Shown here piece after piece: positions 1 through 8,479 of a stretch of 64,000 nucleotides of DNA. Position numbers and translations under genes: made by a program. This DNA comes from Fibrella rubiginis (GTDB lineage: Bacteria; Bacteroidota; Bacteroidia; Cytophagales; Spirosomataceae): NCBI RefSeq assembly GCF_017353185.1, contig NZ_JAFMYV010000002.1:682001-746000 (forward strand). The letters are read 5' to 3'. The notes under the pieces are model-generated. The model made no database searches. It was not told where the DNA came from and saw only the letters and a list, made by a program, of their open reading frames with translations. Numbering within the stretch: position 1 is the stretch's first letter; every line of letters begins with the position of its first letter.

Positions 1-495
1 GATGTGTGCCACGTGGCAGTAGCTTACGAAGAAACGGATACCGTGCTGGCATCGCTCGCAACCGCCAACATCCGCGTGGGAAAAGTACAGATAAGCTCGG
101 CGTTGCAGATTGATTTCACCGATGATGCCGCCGAAAAACTCGCTGCCATCCGCGCTTTCAACGAACCCACGTACCTGCACCAAGTAGTGGCCCGCCTATC
201 CGACGGCACCCTCGCCTACTTCGCCGACCTGCCCGATGCCCTCGCCGCCTACGATGCCGCCACCCACCGCGAATGGCGCATCCATTTCCACGTGCCGCTG
301 TTTATGGAACGCTACGGCCTGCTCGGCTCCACCCAAACCAGTGTAATAGAAGTCCTGCACCGCCAACGCATCGCCCCCTTCACCAACCACCTCGAAATAG
401 AAACCTACACCTGGGGCGTCCTCCCCTCCGACCTCCAAGCCCCCATCAGCGAGTCGATTAGTAGGGAAATTGCGTGGGTTGCGAAACATGGGTGA
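1..495 (+). CDS. eboE: EboE, C-terminal part (TIM-barrel metabolite-traffic protein), cut by window edge
   Basis: The reading frame is already open at base 1 (Asp-Val-Cys-His-Val-Ala), so the gene starts before the window and only about the last 164 codons are seen. The fragment resembles the C-terminal half of EboE, a xylose-isomerase-like TIM-barrel protein of the ebo cluster, with a CHVAVAYE strand followed by a stretch on the pattern IRVGKVQISSAL. In cyanobacteria and Bacteroidota, ebo genes are linked to export or modification of lipid-linked or secondary-metabolite precursors; the exact reaction of EboE is unknown. An eboF-like gene follows after an inserted AT-rich gene. The assignment rests on remembered family sequence and on that neighbour. 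Confidence 0.75.
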   Translation, partial: DVCHVAVAYEETDTVLASLATANIRVGKVQISSALQIDFTDDAAEKLAAIRAFNEPTYLHQVVARLSDGTLAYFADLPDALAAYDAATHREWRIHFHVPLFMERYGLLGSTQTSVIEVLHRQRIAPFTNHLEIETYTWGVLPSDLQAPISESISREIAWVAKHG

Positions 496-515
496 GAGAA
501 GTACAGTCTTATTTT

Positions 516-541
516 TTGACTTGTATAGCTGCCTATATTTG
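516..541 (+). promoter_or_regulatory. Possible promoter of the HNH nuclease gene
   Basis: TATATTTG at 534-541 matches the Bacteroidota -7 box TAnnTTTG exactly. A TTG lies at 516-518, but only 15 bp upstream instead of about 19, so the -33 part is weak. The box is 54 bp before the HNH start codon and directly after eboE, which suggests the inserted gene has its own promoter. Confidence 0.4.
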
Positions 542-595
542 TAAAAGAGTTGCCAAGTATTTAGTAAATTACAATATCAAACTCAACGTTAGATT

Positions 596-1555
596 ATGAT
601 TTGGTTAGAACTCAGAGCTCATGACGCAGCGTATAATCCTGGCTGGAATTCTCAAGAAAGTGCTTGGGCGCCTATACACAAAAAAAATGGTAGCTCATGG
701 CCATTTTGGAATTTGTTAAGTAATGTAAGTAAGAACGATATAGTTTTTCATTTACAGACATTCAATAACGAAAAGAGGTTCATTGGGTATTCGACAGCAT
801 CAACAGATGGTTACATAACAAGTGATCTCCCCTCATATGAAAAGCATGATTGGGATTTCGTTGACTCATTCCACAAGGTTGAGTTGTCAGATTTTAAAGA
901 ATTAAAACCATACGTTCTTCTTTCGGATTTTTTTACAATAAACAATCAGTTATTAAGAGACTATTTCATAGAAAATAAATTGAATAAGGCAGAAAAAGTT
1001 AACTTATTTTATACTATCCAAAACAATCGCCTTCAATGCCTAAACGGAGCTTATTTCTCAGCTTTTAATACCCCTTTACCTTCAATGCTCCTGAATGAAT
1101 ACAAAACAAGCTTGCAAGAAAGTTTGACTATAGAATATTCTGATACAAGATCCGCTTTAAAAGAGCTGTATGTGCGGATTGGGCATCAAAAATTTTCAGA
1201 TAACGTAAAGAGCAACTTCTCATATAAATGCTGTTTTCCAAATTGCGATGTAGAAGGCAAGGGATATCTTATTAGTGGTCATATTGACCGATGGTCTGAT
1301 AATGAGTCAATGAGAGGTAAAACTGGAAATGGTCTGTGCTTGTGTCTAATGCATGACAAAGCATTCGAAAAAGGTGCTTTTACTTTAAACGAAAAATATC
1401 AGATTGTGATAATGAATAAAAACCTATCAGATCAAAAATGGCTAGAAGCATTCTTAAAGCGTGGAGAAAATCTTCCAATAAAGGCAAGGCACATCGATCC
1501 ACTAATAGAAGCTCTCAGAAACCATTGGCGTAGAATTGGTTATGAAAAATACTGA
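596..1555 (+). CDS. HNH endonuclease with EVE/PUA-like N-terminal domain (predicted modified-DNA restriction enzyme)
   Basis: Protein of 319 aa. Residues about 195-265 form an HNH_2-type nuclease module: an F-S-Y-K-C-C strand, SGHI with H229, NG with N245, and MHD with H253. Residues about 1-75 look like an EVE/PUA-like fold (aromatic start, NDIVFHLQ, then a strand with FIGYST); that fold reads modified bases in several type IV restriction enzymes. The inferred role is cleavage of modified foreign DNA. The gene is much richer in A+T than its neighbours and sits between eboE and eboF, so it is probably a transferred defence gene. No methylase or partner gene accompanies it. The HNH call is fairly firm; the N-terminal fold is inferred from pattern only. 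Confidence 0.7.
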   Translation: MIWLELRAHDAAYNPGWNSQESAWAPIHKKNGSSWPFWNLLSNVSKNDIVFHLQTFNNEKRFIGYSTASTDGYITSDLPSYEKHDWDFVDSFHKVELSDFKELKPYVLLSDFFTINNQLLRDYFIENKLNKAEKVNLFYTIQNNRLQCLNGAYFSAFNTPLPSMLLNEYKTSLQESLTIEYSDTRSALKELYVRIGHQKFSDNVKSNFSYKCCFPNCDVEGKGYLISGHIDRWSDNESMRGKTGNGLCLCLMHDKAFEKGAFTLNEKYQIVIMNKNLSDQKWLEAFLKRGENLPIKARHIDPLIEALRNHWRRIGYEKY

Positions 1556-1651
1556 TTCTCTGCAAAGTATTCTAGGTCTGTAAATATCTTTCATTTCAAT
1601 TATGAAAGTGAATAAAAACGGCTCATAACTATTGAAGCTATCCTCAACTCT

Positions 1652-3040
1652 ATGAACAAAACCGTTGTCATTGATATTGTTGGCCTGAGTGCCAGTGTGC
1701 TTGGCGAGTGTACGCCGTTTTTGCAGCAGTACATTGCCAAGCGGCGGCTGACGTATGTGCGTCCTGTGCTGCCCGCCGTAACCACCACGGCGCAGAGTTG
1801 CTACGTGACGGGCAAGTGGCCCTCCGAACACGGCATTGTGGGCAATGGCTGGTATGACCGGCAGGACGCTGAAATTAAATTCTGGAAACAGTCGAACCGG
1901 CTGGTGGAGGCGGAAAAGATCTGGGAACGCGCCAAACGCGACGACCCGGGCTTCACCTGCTCCAAGATGTTCTGGTGGTATAACATGTACGCGGCGGTCG
2001 ACTATTCCGTTACGCCCCGACCCCAATACCACGCCGATGGCTTGAAAATGCCCGACTGCTACAGCCACCCCGCCTCCCTCCGCGACGAGTTGCACGCCAA
2101 ATTCGGCACCTTCCCGCTGTTTAGTTTCTGGGGGCCACAAACCAGCATCAAGTGCTCGCGCTGGATCGCCGACGCGTCGATGTACGTGGACGATAAGCAC
2201 GACCCCACGCTGACGCTCATCTACCTCCCCCACCTGGATTACGGCCTGCAAAAGTTCGGCGTTGATTTCGCCAAAATCGGCGCTGATCTGCGGGAAATAG
2301 ACGATCTGGTGGGTGAACTGGTCAAGTTTTACGAGCAAAAAGGGGCCGAGGTGATCCTGTTGTCGGAATACGGCATCAACACCGTGTCGCGACCCATCTA
2401 CATCAACCGTGCCCTGCGCGAGGCGGGCCTGATCGCCGTGCGTACCGAGGTGGGCCGTGAACTGCTTGATGCGGGAGCCTCTGCCGCCTTCGCCGCGCCT
2501 GACCATCAGATTGCCCACGTCTACGTGAGCGACCCGGCCAACATCCCCAAGGTGAAGACCCTGATCGAAGCCCTCCCCGGCGTGGCCGAGGTGCTGGACG
2601 AGGCAGGTAAAAAAGCCCATCACCTCGACCATGAGCGGTCCGGCGACCTGGTGGCCGTGGCCAAGCCCGACAGTTGGTTTGCGTATTATTATTGGCTCGA
2701 CGACGCCAAAAAGCCGGATTACGCCCAGCTTGTAGACATCCACCGCAAGCCCGGCTATGACCCCGTCGAGCTATTTATGGACCAAACCAACCCGCTGATT
2801 AAGGCCAAAGCGGGGTATAAACTGGCCCGTAAGTTGCTGGGTTTCCGGTATTTGATGAACGTGATCTCGCTGGACGCTACGCTCGTAAAAGGTTCGCACG
2901 GCGGAGTGAACATCGGCAAGGAGTATTACCCCGTGCTCATCACCGACCAACCCACTCCCCAACCCGAAATCGACGCTATCGACGTGTACGACGTAATCTG
3001 GCAAACCCTGACCAAGCCGGTTTTGGCCCCGAATGCTTAA
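1652..3040 (+). CDS. eboF: EboF-like alkaline-phosphatase-superfamily phosphodiesterase
   Basis: Protein of 462 aa in the nucleotide pyrophosphatase/phosphodiesterase branch of the alkaline phosphatase superfamily. Visible features are an early metal Asp (D8), a candidate nucleophile in the Thr cluster T44-T46, SEHG at 58-61, LPHLD with H194 and D196, and a late GSHGG motif for the last metal ligand. Where many relatives have S-D-H-G, this protein has S-E-Y-G at 238-241. EboF normally follows eboE; here they are separated by the HNH gene. No signal peptide is visible. The substrate is unknown; in the ebo context it is probably a phosphorylated or nucleotide-linked precursor. No strong ribosome-binding site is seen, as usual for this phylum. 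Confidence 0.75.
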   Translation: MNKTVVIDIVGLSASVLGECTPFLQQYIAKRRLTYVRPVLPAVTTTAQSCYVTGKWPSEHGIVGNGWYDRQDAEIKFWKQSNRLVEAEKIWERAKRDDPGFTCSKMFWWYNMYAAVDYSVTPRPQYHADGLKMPDCYSHPASLRDELHAKFGTFPLFSFWGPQTSIKCSRWIADASMYVDDKHDPTLTLIYLPHLDYGLQKFGVDFAKIGADLREIDDLVGELVKFYEQKGAEVILLSEYGINTVSRPIYINRALREAGLIAVRTEVGRELLDAGASAAFAAPDHQIAHVYVSDPANIPKVKTLIEALPGVAEVLDEAGKKAHHLDHERSGDLVAVAKPDSWFAYYYWLDDAKKPDYAQLVDIHRKPGYDPVELFMDQTNPLIKAKAGYKLARKLLGFRYLMNVISLDATLVKGSHGGVNIGKEYYPVLITDQPTPQPEIDAIDVYDVIWQTLTKPVLAPNA

Positions 3041-3055
3041 TTTTGGGGAAAAATG

Positions 3056-3157
3056 AGTTCAATGTCTAAGGTTTAAGGTCTAAAGTTGCTTCGCCCCAGA
3101 GACTGCTGTGCGCGAAGCAACTTTAGACCTTAAACCTTAAACCTTAGACATTGAACT
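3056..3157. repeat. Heptad palindrome A (eboF-gldC gap)
   Basis: Inverted repeat whose arms are 7-bp words of the form GTYTAAR, ending at the loop in TTGCTTCGC / GCGAAGCAA. The left arm has three such words and the right arm four: the right arm has one extra GTTTAAG (on the opposite strand), otherwise the arms match. It fills most of the gap and ends 13 bp before the gldC start codon. Confidence 0.9.
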
Positions 3158-3170
3158 ACTCCCCCCAAGA

Positions 3171-3521
3171 ATGCGCCAATCAGAAATCAACTTCACTGTC
3201 GAATTAGACAACCAGAACGTACCCGATAAAATCTATTGGGACGCCACCGAGAACCCCAACGAAGGCCTCAACGACACCAAGGGCGTGTCTATTGCCGTTT
3301 GGGATCACTACCACCGCAACACCCTCAAAATCGATCTGTGGACGAAAGACATGGAAGTAGGCGACATGAAGCGCTTCATGATCGAGATCATGGGCGGCAT
3401 TGCCAACACCGTCCGCACCGCCACCGGCGACGCCGCCATGGCCGACGATATCGACAACCTGTGCCGTAGCTTAAGCAAGCGCGTGGAAGAAGAATTCCGC
3501 GCTGAGAATCAGAAGAAATAG
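3171..3521 (+). CDS. gldC: Gliding motility protein GldC
   Basis: Protein of 116 aa, matching GldC in length and pattern: LDxxxVPxxIxWDA near residues 12-26, then SIAVWD, TLKIDLWTKDM, and MKRFMIEIMGG. GldC is a small cytoplasmic protein associated with gliding motility and the type IX secretion system in Bacteroidota; it has homologues in non-gliders and its biochemical role is unclear. Rows of palindromes lie on both sides (3056-3157 and 3535-3632). It fits with the two CHU_C-domain proteins found later in the window. No other gld gene is in view. Confidence 0.88.
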   Translation: MRQSEINFTVELDNQNVPDKIYWDATENPNEGLNDTKGVSIAVWDHYHRNTLKIDLWTKDMEVGDMKRFMIEIMGGIANTVRTATGDAAMADDIDNLCRSLSKRVEEEFRAENQKK

Positions 3522-3534
3522 ACATTGGATGTTG

Positions 3535-3632
3535 TTTTTTTGTCATCCCGACGCCAGGAGGGATCTAGTTTCCTACAAGCGTATTGTGCAACAGGAAACT
3601 AGATCCCTCCTGGCGTCGGGATGACAAAAAAA
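3535..3632. repeat. Long palindrome B (no 7-bp pattern)
   Basis: Arms begin with seven T and end with seven A and include GTCATCCCGACGCCAGGAGG and its complement; the loop is around 3576-3592. It lacks both the heptad words and the GCTKNCGC tip, so it is a different family. Very similar GTCATCCCGAC...GGATCT sequences recur between genes in many bacteria, to my knowledge. It lies between gldC and the thioredoxin-like gene and could act as a two-way terminator. Confidence 0.85.
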
Positions 3633-3651
3633 CCATCCACCCTCCTCCCCC

Positions 3652-4842
3652 ATGCGTAACTCCATCCTCATCCTATTAACCTGCTTCACTACCCTGTCTG
3701 CCGTAGCGCAGAAGGGCATCTCGTTCGTGCAGGCACCCATCGCTTCAGTGTTCAAAACGGCGCAGGCGGCCCGCAAACCCGTTTTTGTGGAGATCTATTC
3801 GCCCTCGTGCCACGTCTGCCAGAGCTTTATGCCCACCCTGGCCGACAGCCGCGTAGGCAAGTCGTACAACAGTAAGTTTATCAACACCCGCCTCGACGTT
3901 GATCAGCCCGCTACCCGCGCTTTTTTGCAGTCGAAGAAATATTACATCCCCTCGCTGCCCCTGTTCCTGTATTTCAGCCCGGAGGGCGAGCTGATTCACT
4001 TCGCCATGAGCCAAAACTCGACCGACGAAGTGATCCGCCACGGCAACAACGCCACCACACCCGCCGCCCGGTCGGCCAACTGGAAACAACGGTATGCCGC
4101 CGGCGATAAGTCGCCCAATTTCCTGATCGACCTGGGCATGTACAGCCGCGTTACCGGCGACACCGTCACGAACATGGCTGCGATGGATGACTATGCGAAG
4201 CAGCAACCCGCCAACACGCACAGCAATAACACGAACTGGCTGGTGCTGCAAAAGATCATCCTCGACATGGATAACCCGCTGGCCAGGAGCCTGGTGAGTA
4301 ACATCGGCATCTTCAAACAGCAGTATGGGCAAACTGCCGTGAACGTGGCCGAAAATATCCTGATGTCGTCGTTGTACAGCAGTCGGGGGCTGAAATTTTC
4401 GCCCGCGCAGATCAAGCAGGTGTATGAGGGGCTGGTGCGCATTGGCATCGATCCGAACCTGGCGGGGTCGCGTACGTTGCTGCCGGAGGTAAACGCGTAT
4501 TTCAAGCTGAAACAGGGTCAGCGCGCCGCCGAACGCATGGACAGCCACGTAGCCACCCACTCGCTGGTGCCCGCCGAATATCTCTACGTAGCCAAACTCT
4601 TCAACCGGAGCAGCCCAGACCCGTCTGACGTGCCATACCTGACGAAGTGGATTAACAAGGCCCTTTCGCTCAAAACAACACCTGGTGAACAGGCCGACCT
4701 CTACTACGAGCAGGCCGACGCTTTCCGCCGCGCCGGCCGCACCGCCGACGCCCGCAAAGCCGCCAACCGCGCCCTCGAACTAGCCCAGGCTGGCCACATC
4801 GACACAAAACGTAACGTTAAGCAAATCAGCGAATTAAAATAA
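3652..4842 (+). CDS. Secreted thioredoxin-family protein
   Basis: Protein of 396 aa. Residues 1-19 form a signal peptide ending AVAQ. A thioredoxin-like domain follows with the redox-type motif CHVC at 53-56 and a cis-proline region (IPSLP) near residue 100. The remaining roughly 250 residues are helical, with a TPR-like end (repeated Ala-rich helices around 335-390). The CxxC suggests thiol chemistry in the periplasm or at the outer face; the helical part may bind a client protein. The substrate is unknown. It lies between two palindromes and is followed by bioB on the same strand. Confidence 0.75.
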   Translation: MRNSILILLTCFTTLSAVAQKGISFVQAPIASVFKTAQAARKPVFVEIYSPSCHVCQSFMPTLADSRVGKSYNSKFINTRLDVDQPATRAFLQSKKYYIPSLPLFLYFSPEGELIHFAMSQNSTDEVIRHGNNATTPAARSANWKQRYAAGDKSPNFLIDLGMYSRVTGDTVTNMAAMDDYAKQQPANTHSNNTNWLVLQKIILDMDNPLARSLVSNIGIFKQQYGQTAVNVAENILMSSLYSSRGLKFSPAQIKQVYEGLVRIGIDPNLAGSRTLLPEVNAYFKLKQGQRAAERMDSHVATHSLVPAEYLYVAKLFNRSSPDPSDVPYLTKWINKALSLKTTPGEQADLYYEQADAFRRAGRTADARKAANRALELAQAGHIDTKRNVKQISELK

Positions 4843-4937
4843 GTCTTCTGTTTACTGTCTTCTGTTTTCTGTTGGCTTACGCAAGATTAATATGCTAGCG
4901 TAAGCCAACAGAAAACAGAAGACAGTAAACAGAAAAC
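4843..4937. repeat. Heptad palindrome C (upstream of bioB)
   Basis: Arms of about 40 bp built from CTGTTTA/CTGTCTT/CTGTTTT-type 7-bp words, ending in GTTGGCTTACGC and its complement around a 15-nt loop (4883-4897). Only one arm mismatch is seen, at the outer end. The right arm stops 10 bp before the bioB start, so the bioB leader is largely made of this element. Confidence 0.9.
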
Positions 4938-4947
4938 TGCCTTATAT

Positions 4948-5901
4948 ATGCGCACCAACTGGACCCGCGACGAGGTATCGGCTATTTACAACAGCCCCGT
5001 TTTAGACCTTATTTATCAGGCCGCCACCGTTCACCGGCAGCACCACGACCCGCAGGAAGTGCAGGTCTGCACGCTGCTCTCGGTCAAGACGGGTGGCTGT
5101 CCCGAAGACTGCGCTTACTGCCCGCAGGCGGCACGATACCACACTGCCGTGAAGACGCAGAAACTGCTGGAAGTCGATGAAGTGCTGGAGGCAGCCAGCC
5201 GGGCAAAATCAACAGGTAGCAGCCGGTTTTGTATGGGCGCCGCCTGGCGCGAAGTGCGCGATAACCGCGACTTCGACAAAGTGCTCGACATGGTTCGGGG
5301 TGTCAATGCTATGGGCCTGGAAGTGTGCTGCACGCTGGGTATGCTTACCGACAGTCAGGCCGAGAAGCTGAAAGATGCTGGCCTCTACGCCTACAACCAC
5401 AACCTCGACACCAGCGAAGAATTTTACGGCGACATCATCACTACCCGCACCTACGGCGACCGACTCGACACGCTGGAGCACGTTCGCCATGCGGGCATCT
5501 CGGTCTGTTCGGGGGGTATTATCGGCATGGGCGAATCGCACAACGACCGGATCGGGATGCTCCTGACACTGGCCACGCTGCCTCAACACCCTGAATCGGT
5601 GCCGGTTAACGCGCTGGTGCACGTAGAAGGCACACCACTGGACCAGCAGGAGCGGGTATCTGTCTGGGAAATGGTGCGGATGATTGCCACCGCCCGGATT
5701 CTGATGCCCGCCGCCATGGTGCGCCTCTCGGCGGGGCGGGTACGAATGTCGGTAGAAGAGCAGGCGTTGTGTTTTCTGGCCGGAGCCAACTCCATCTTCG
5801 CCGGCGACAAGCTCCTTACCACCCCCAACCCCGATACAGACGCCGATTTGCAGCTATTTCAAACCCTGAATATCCGGCCGAGGGAGGCGTTCAAGATTTA
5901 A
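4948..5901 (+). CDS. bioB: Biotin synthase
   Basis: Protein of 317 aa, a radical-SAM enzyme that inserts sulfur into dethiobiotin in the last step of biotin synthesis. The [4Fe-4S] motif is C51-x3-C55-x2-C58 (in [12 protein letters not shown]). Further family marks are the FCMGAAWR strand, VCCTLGM, the YNHNLDTS motif, SGGIIGMGE, and RLSAGR with the Arg that helps hold the [2Fe-2S] cluster. Length is typical. No other bio gene is in the window. The last codons, Phe-Lys-Ile-stop, lie inside the left arm of palindrome D, so the C-terminus is partly encoded by the repeat. Confidence 0.96.
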   Translation: MRTNWTRDEVSAIYNSPVLDLIYQAATVHRQHHDPQEVQVCTLLSVKTGGCPEDCAYCPQAARYHTAVKTQKLLEVDEVLEAASRAKSTGSSRFCMGAAWREVRDNRDFDKVLDMVRGVNAMGLEVCCTLGMLTDSQAEKLKDAGLYAYNHNLDTSEEFYGDIITTRTYGDRLDTLEHVRHAGISVCSGGIIGMGESHNDRIGMLLTLATLPQHPESVPVNALVHVEGTPLDQQERVSVWEMVRMIATARILMPAAMVRLSAGRVRMSVEEQALCFLAGANSIFAGDKLLTTPNPDTDADLQLFQTLNIRPREAFKI

Positions 5902-6010
5902 AGTTTAAGGTTTAAAGTCTAAGGTCTAAAGTTGCTTCGCGTACTACCCACTTCGTGCGCGAAGCAACTTTAGACCTTAGACTTTAAACCTTAAACTTTA
6001 AATCTTGAAC
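5889..6010. repeat. Heptad palindrome D between convergent genes, containing both stop codons
   Basis: Perfect 53-bp arms (5889-5941 and 5958-6010) around a 16-nt loop. The arms are 7-bp words of the forms GTTTAAG, GTTTAAA and GTCTAAG and end in TTGCTTCGCG. The bioB tail Phe-Lys-Ile-stop and the permease tail Ser-Arg-Phe-Lys-Val-stop are read from the same arm sequence in different frames, both stops being TAA from the repeat. Confidence 0.95.
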
Positions 6011-7463
6011 TCACTTTCCCCTTCAACCGGTTCCAGGCGATCAGGTAGGCGTCTTTGTCGAACACGCGGGAGTCGAGGCGGGCCTGGCGGAGCAGGTATA
6101 GGCCCACGGGCAGGAGTACGGCATTAGCCAGCCACGCCCCCATTGGTACGGGCCACGCGCCATCTTTGGCGAACTTGTCGCCCAGCAGCGTGAGCACATA
6201 CAGGACAATAAAGAAAATGATGGAGACGAGCACGGGCAAACCAAAACCACCTTTGCGAATGATGGCTCCGAGCGGCGCACCGATCAAAAACATGATAAAC
6301 ACCGAGATAGCCTGCGTGAATTTGTGGTGGCTCTCCAGGTCATACTGGTACGAGCTTTTTTCTTTCTCGGCCAGGTATGTGATATTTGACTGGGCATAGG
6401 AAAGCATATTTTGCGCCTGCGTCTGGGCCTGCTGATCTACTTCAATGGGGTTCGACGTGCGTAGCGGGCGGGCCAGCAGGCTGTCTACCCAGGGACCATC
6501 TTTGACCCGTTTGGATTTCACCACTTCGTCAGACCGGAACTGATATGTATAGTAGTTACGTGACGAACTGGCCACACTCAGACTGGCCCGTTTGGCATCG
6601 CGTTGCAGCGAGTCGGTGATGGTGGTCAGTTCCGAGAGCGTTTTCATGTAGGGGTGATATTCAAACTGCTGTTCATCGGTGCGGTGCAACCCGAACGACT
6701 CCATGCTAATCACCAGCTTGTAATGTTTAAACGCGTTGCGCATAAACTGCGACGGCTTGGCTGATACGCCAGCACCAAACGACGCCGACCGGTTATCGCT
6801 GTATTCCTGGTAGTCATTGCCATCATTTAGCTCAAACACCAGGTATGACCGGCTGGGGTCGGTGTACATCTTGCCCGATTTGGCCAGTATGATTTCGCGG
6901 TTGCCCGTTTCAACACCCGACGTGCTGTGTTTGTAGATCACCAGCCCGTTCAGCCCTACCCCGTCTTTGTCTTTGCTGTCAACCTTGATACTATAGCCCG
7001 GCAGGTCGTTATAGAAAATGCCTTCCTTCAGATTCAGCGTCGCCTTCGCCGATTTTACGTCGTAAAGCAGACTAAAGGCTTTCAGGTTGGCCCAGGGCGA
7101 TACGTGGTTGTTGAACCAGAACGAGAAAAATGCGAAGCCCACGGCCAGCAGAATGAGCGGGCGCAGTACCCGTGTGAGCGAGATACCGGCGCTCTTCATG
7201 GCCGTTAACTCAAAATACTCGCCGAGGTTGCCAAACGTCATCAACGACGAGAGCAATACAGCCAGCGGAAGGGCGGTAGGAATAGTAAGCACGGCGAAGA
7301 AATACAGCAGCCGCGCGATGGTGACGAAGCCAATATCTTTCGAGACGAACTCTTCGATATACAGCATCAGCAGGCGCATCATGAAAATAAAGATGACGAT
7401 GGCCAGCGTAAGAAAGAAGGGGCCGAAGAACGACTTCAGCACCAGTTTATCAATTTTTTTCAC
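5991..7463 (-). CDS. LptF/LptG family permease (YjgP/YjgQ)
   Basis: Protein of 490 aa, a subunit of the inner-membrane transporter that lifts lipopolysaccharide toward the outer membrane (LptB2FG). It has the family plan: three N-terminal membrane segments (about 12-125), a periplasmic beta domain (about 130-360) and C-terminal segments (about 385-470). The N-terminal KIDKLVLKSFFGPF pattern is typical. The start codon is GTG at 7461-7463. Whether it is LptF or LptG cannot be told from the sequence alone. Its stop codon and last residues lie in palindrome D. It is downstream of the START-like gene on the same strand. Confidence 0.88.
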   Translation of the reverse strand: MKKIDKLVLKSFFGPFFLTLAIVIFIFMMRLLMLYIEEFVSKDIGFVTIARLLYFFAVLTIPTALPLAVLLSSLMTFGNLGEYFELTAMKSAGISLTRVLRPLILLAVGFAFFSFWFNNHVSPWANLKAFSLLYDVKSAKATLNLKEGIFYNDLPGYSIKVDSKDKDGVGLNGLVIYKHSTSGVETGNREIILAKSGKMYTDPSRSYLVFELNDGNDYQEYSDNRSASFGAGVSAKPSQFMRNAFKHYKLVISMESFGLHRTDEQQFEYHPYMKTLSELTTITDSLQRDAKRASLSVASSSRNYYTYQFRSDEVVKSKRVKDGPWVDSLLARPLRTSNPIEVDQQAQTQAQNMLSYAQSNITYLAEKEKSSYQYDLESHHKFTQAISVFIMFLIGAPLGAIIRKGGFGLPVLVSIIFFIVLYVLTLLGDKFAKDGAWPVPMGAWLANAVLLPVGLYLLRQARLDSRVFDKDAYLIAWNRLKGKVSSRFKV

Positions 7464-7464
7464 C

Positions 7465-7560
7465 TAAATGAATGAACAGCGCGTCCGTTATAACCGACCA
7501 ATGCGTACCTCATTCATTAACGCGCGGCCCATTGAGCATTGTTCATTAATCAGTTGCAGT
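7465..7560. repeat. Possible decayed palindromic element upstream of lptF/G
   Basis: AATGAATGA near 7467 and TCATTCATT near 7509 are inverted copies. On the minus strand, words of period 7 (GATTAAT, GAACAAT, GCTCAAT) run up to a GC-rich GCCGCGCG. It looks like a worn relative of the heptad palindromes between two co-directional genes, but the arms no longer pair over a long stretch. Confidence 0.35.
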
Positions 7561-7608
7561 TATGCATTTTTAACGATCATCTGGCTGATAACTACTGATC
7601 TCAGGTAC

Positions 7609-8001
7609 TCACGATCCAACAATCTCTTTAAGCTTGTGAATCATTCCGTCCCACATATCCTGAAGATCGTCTTCATCGGTATTGGTTGAATAGTCGGTGA
7701 TTTTCAGGTAGGTAGCCTGCGTTAACTCACTCACGTCGAGCCGAAAATCGACATAGTTACCGTCGTGGCCATTGTCGCCGGTGTTCAAAAAATCGAACCG
7801 TACGCTTTTGTTCTGGCGCAGTGCTGTTTGGCGGGCCACGTGGCTTTCATCATCCCAAATGAAATCGTATTTGTGGTCGGGCATCGTATTGACCTTGGCG
7901 GCAAACCACTGCGACAGCCCCGAGGCCGAACTGATGTATGGGAAGAGTACTTTAGGCGAAGCCCGCAGTTCATATTCGGTAGTAAACTTAAATTTCTCCA
8001 T
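7609..8001 (-). CDS. START-like (SRPBCC/AHSA1-type) domain protein
   Basis: Protein of 130 aa counted from the internal Met (MEKFKFTTEYELRASP); a slightly longer frame to 8016 is open, but this start fits the family better. The fold is read from the pattern EYELRASPKVLFPYISSASGLSQWFA, typical of the ligand-pocket SRPBCC superfamily, and the C-terminal helix (DMWDGMIHKLKEIVG). Small stand-alone START-like proteins of this type are common in Bacteroidota; the ligand is unknown. It is cytoplasmic, with no signal peptide. The tRNA-Met promoter is divergent from it. Confidence 0.75.
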   Translation of the reverse strand: MEKFKFTTEYELRASPKVLFPYISSASGLSQWFAAKVNTMPDHKYDFIWDDESHVARQTALRQNKSVRFDFLNTGDNGHDGNYVDFRLDVSELTQATYLKITDYSTNTDEDDLQDMWDGMIHKLKEIVGS

Positions 8002-8154
8002 GATGGGGAGCGGCAAAAACTCGTGAACACTAAGCTGTTTGTACTTCCTTTGGCCTCAGCCAATTACGGTTAAGCGGCCCAAAAACAAGGCTGACCGAGG
8101 AGGAAGGTTTTAGCAAGGTAACAGAAAAAAGGTACCAAAAACAAGGTGGCTTCC

Positions 8155-8184
8155 TTGACCAAACAAATTAAAGCCGTACTTTTG
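8155..8184 (+). promoter_or_regulatory. Bacteroidota-type promoter of tRNA-Met
   Basis: TTG at 8155-8157, then 19 bp, then TACTTTTG at 8177-8184, an exact match to the -33 TTG and -7 TAnnTTTG pattern used by the primary sigma factor in this phylum. The tRNA begins 12 bp after the box. Confidence 0.8.
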
Positions 8185-8195
8185 CAGAACGATAC

Positions 8196-8269
8196 GGCGG
8201 GGTAGCTCAGATGGTTAGAGCGTAGGATTCATAACCCTAAGGTCGGCAGTTCGATCCTGCTCCCCGCTA
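8196..8269 (+). tRNA. tRNA-Met (anticodon CAT)
   Basis: A 74-nt cloverleaf. The acceptor GGCGGGG pairs with CCCCGCT (terminal G-T wobble), then TA at positions 8-9, a D-arm GCTCAGATGGTTAGAGC, an anticodon loop TTCATAA with CAT, and a T-arm GGCAG-TTCGATC-CTGCT. The anticodon stem lacks the three G-C pairs of an initiator, so it is an elongator Met tRNA, or an Ile tRNA with a modified C, which cannot be excluded. CCA is not encoded. A terminator follows. Confidence 0.93.
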
Positions 8270-8296
8270 CAACGATTACTTGGTCAGTCAACAAAC

Positions 8297-8323
8297 AAAA
8301 ACCGCTCCACAAAGGCGGTTTTT
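8297..8323 (+). terminator. Terminator after tRNA-Met
   Basis: AAAAACCGC pairs with GCGGTTTTT around a short loop and ends in a T run. Confidence 0.75.
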
Positions 8324-8479
8324 GGCGTTTTAGGGCCTTTTCGTAGCTAGAAAGCATGGGCTATCTGTAAATAGTAGATGAATGTGAAACCATTTGTTTT
8401 AATCTGGTTTTAATATGCTTGTCCGGTGCGTAGCTTTTTAGCAGTCGTATGCCAGACAGGCGTAGACCAAGACACATTC

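Noticed and set aside
1502-2743. Long minus-strand frame opposite eboF
   Set aside because: It is a shadow of eboF; its sequence is low-complexity His/Val/Gly-rich with no family pattern.
3056-3157. CRISPR-like or tandem-repeat array reading of the 7-bp words
   Set aside because: Units are only 7 bp with no spacers, and they are arranged as inverted arms, so this is not a CRISPR.
3535-3632. Insertion sequence end or integration site
   Set aside because: No transposase, no target duplication and no flanking element; it is only a palindrome.
4843-4947. Riboswitch or BirA operator before bioB
   Set aside because: The whole leader is a heptad palindrome and no TTGTAAAC-type biotin operator was seen.
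7087-7467. Plus-strand frame opposite the LptF/G-like permease
   Set aside because: Antisense to a clear membrane-protein gene; no support.
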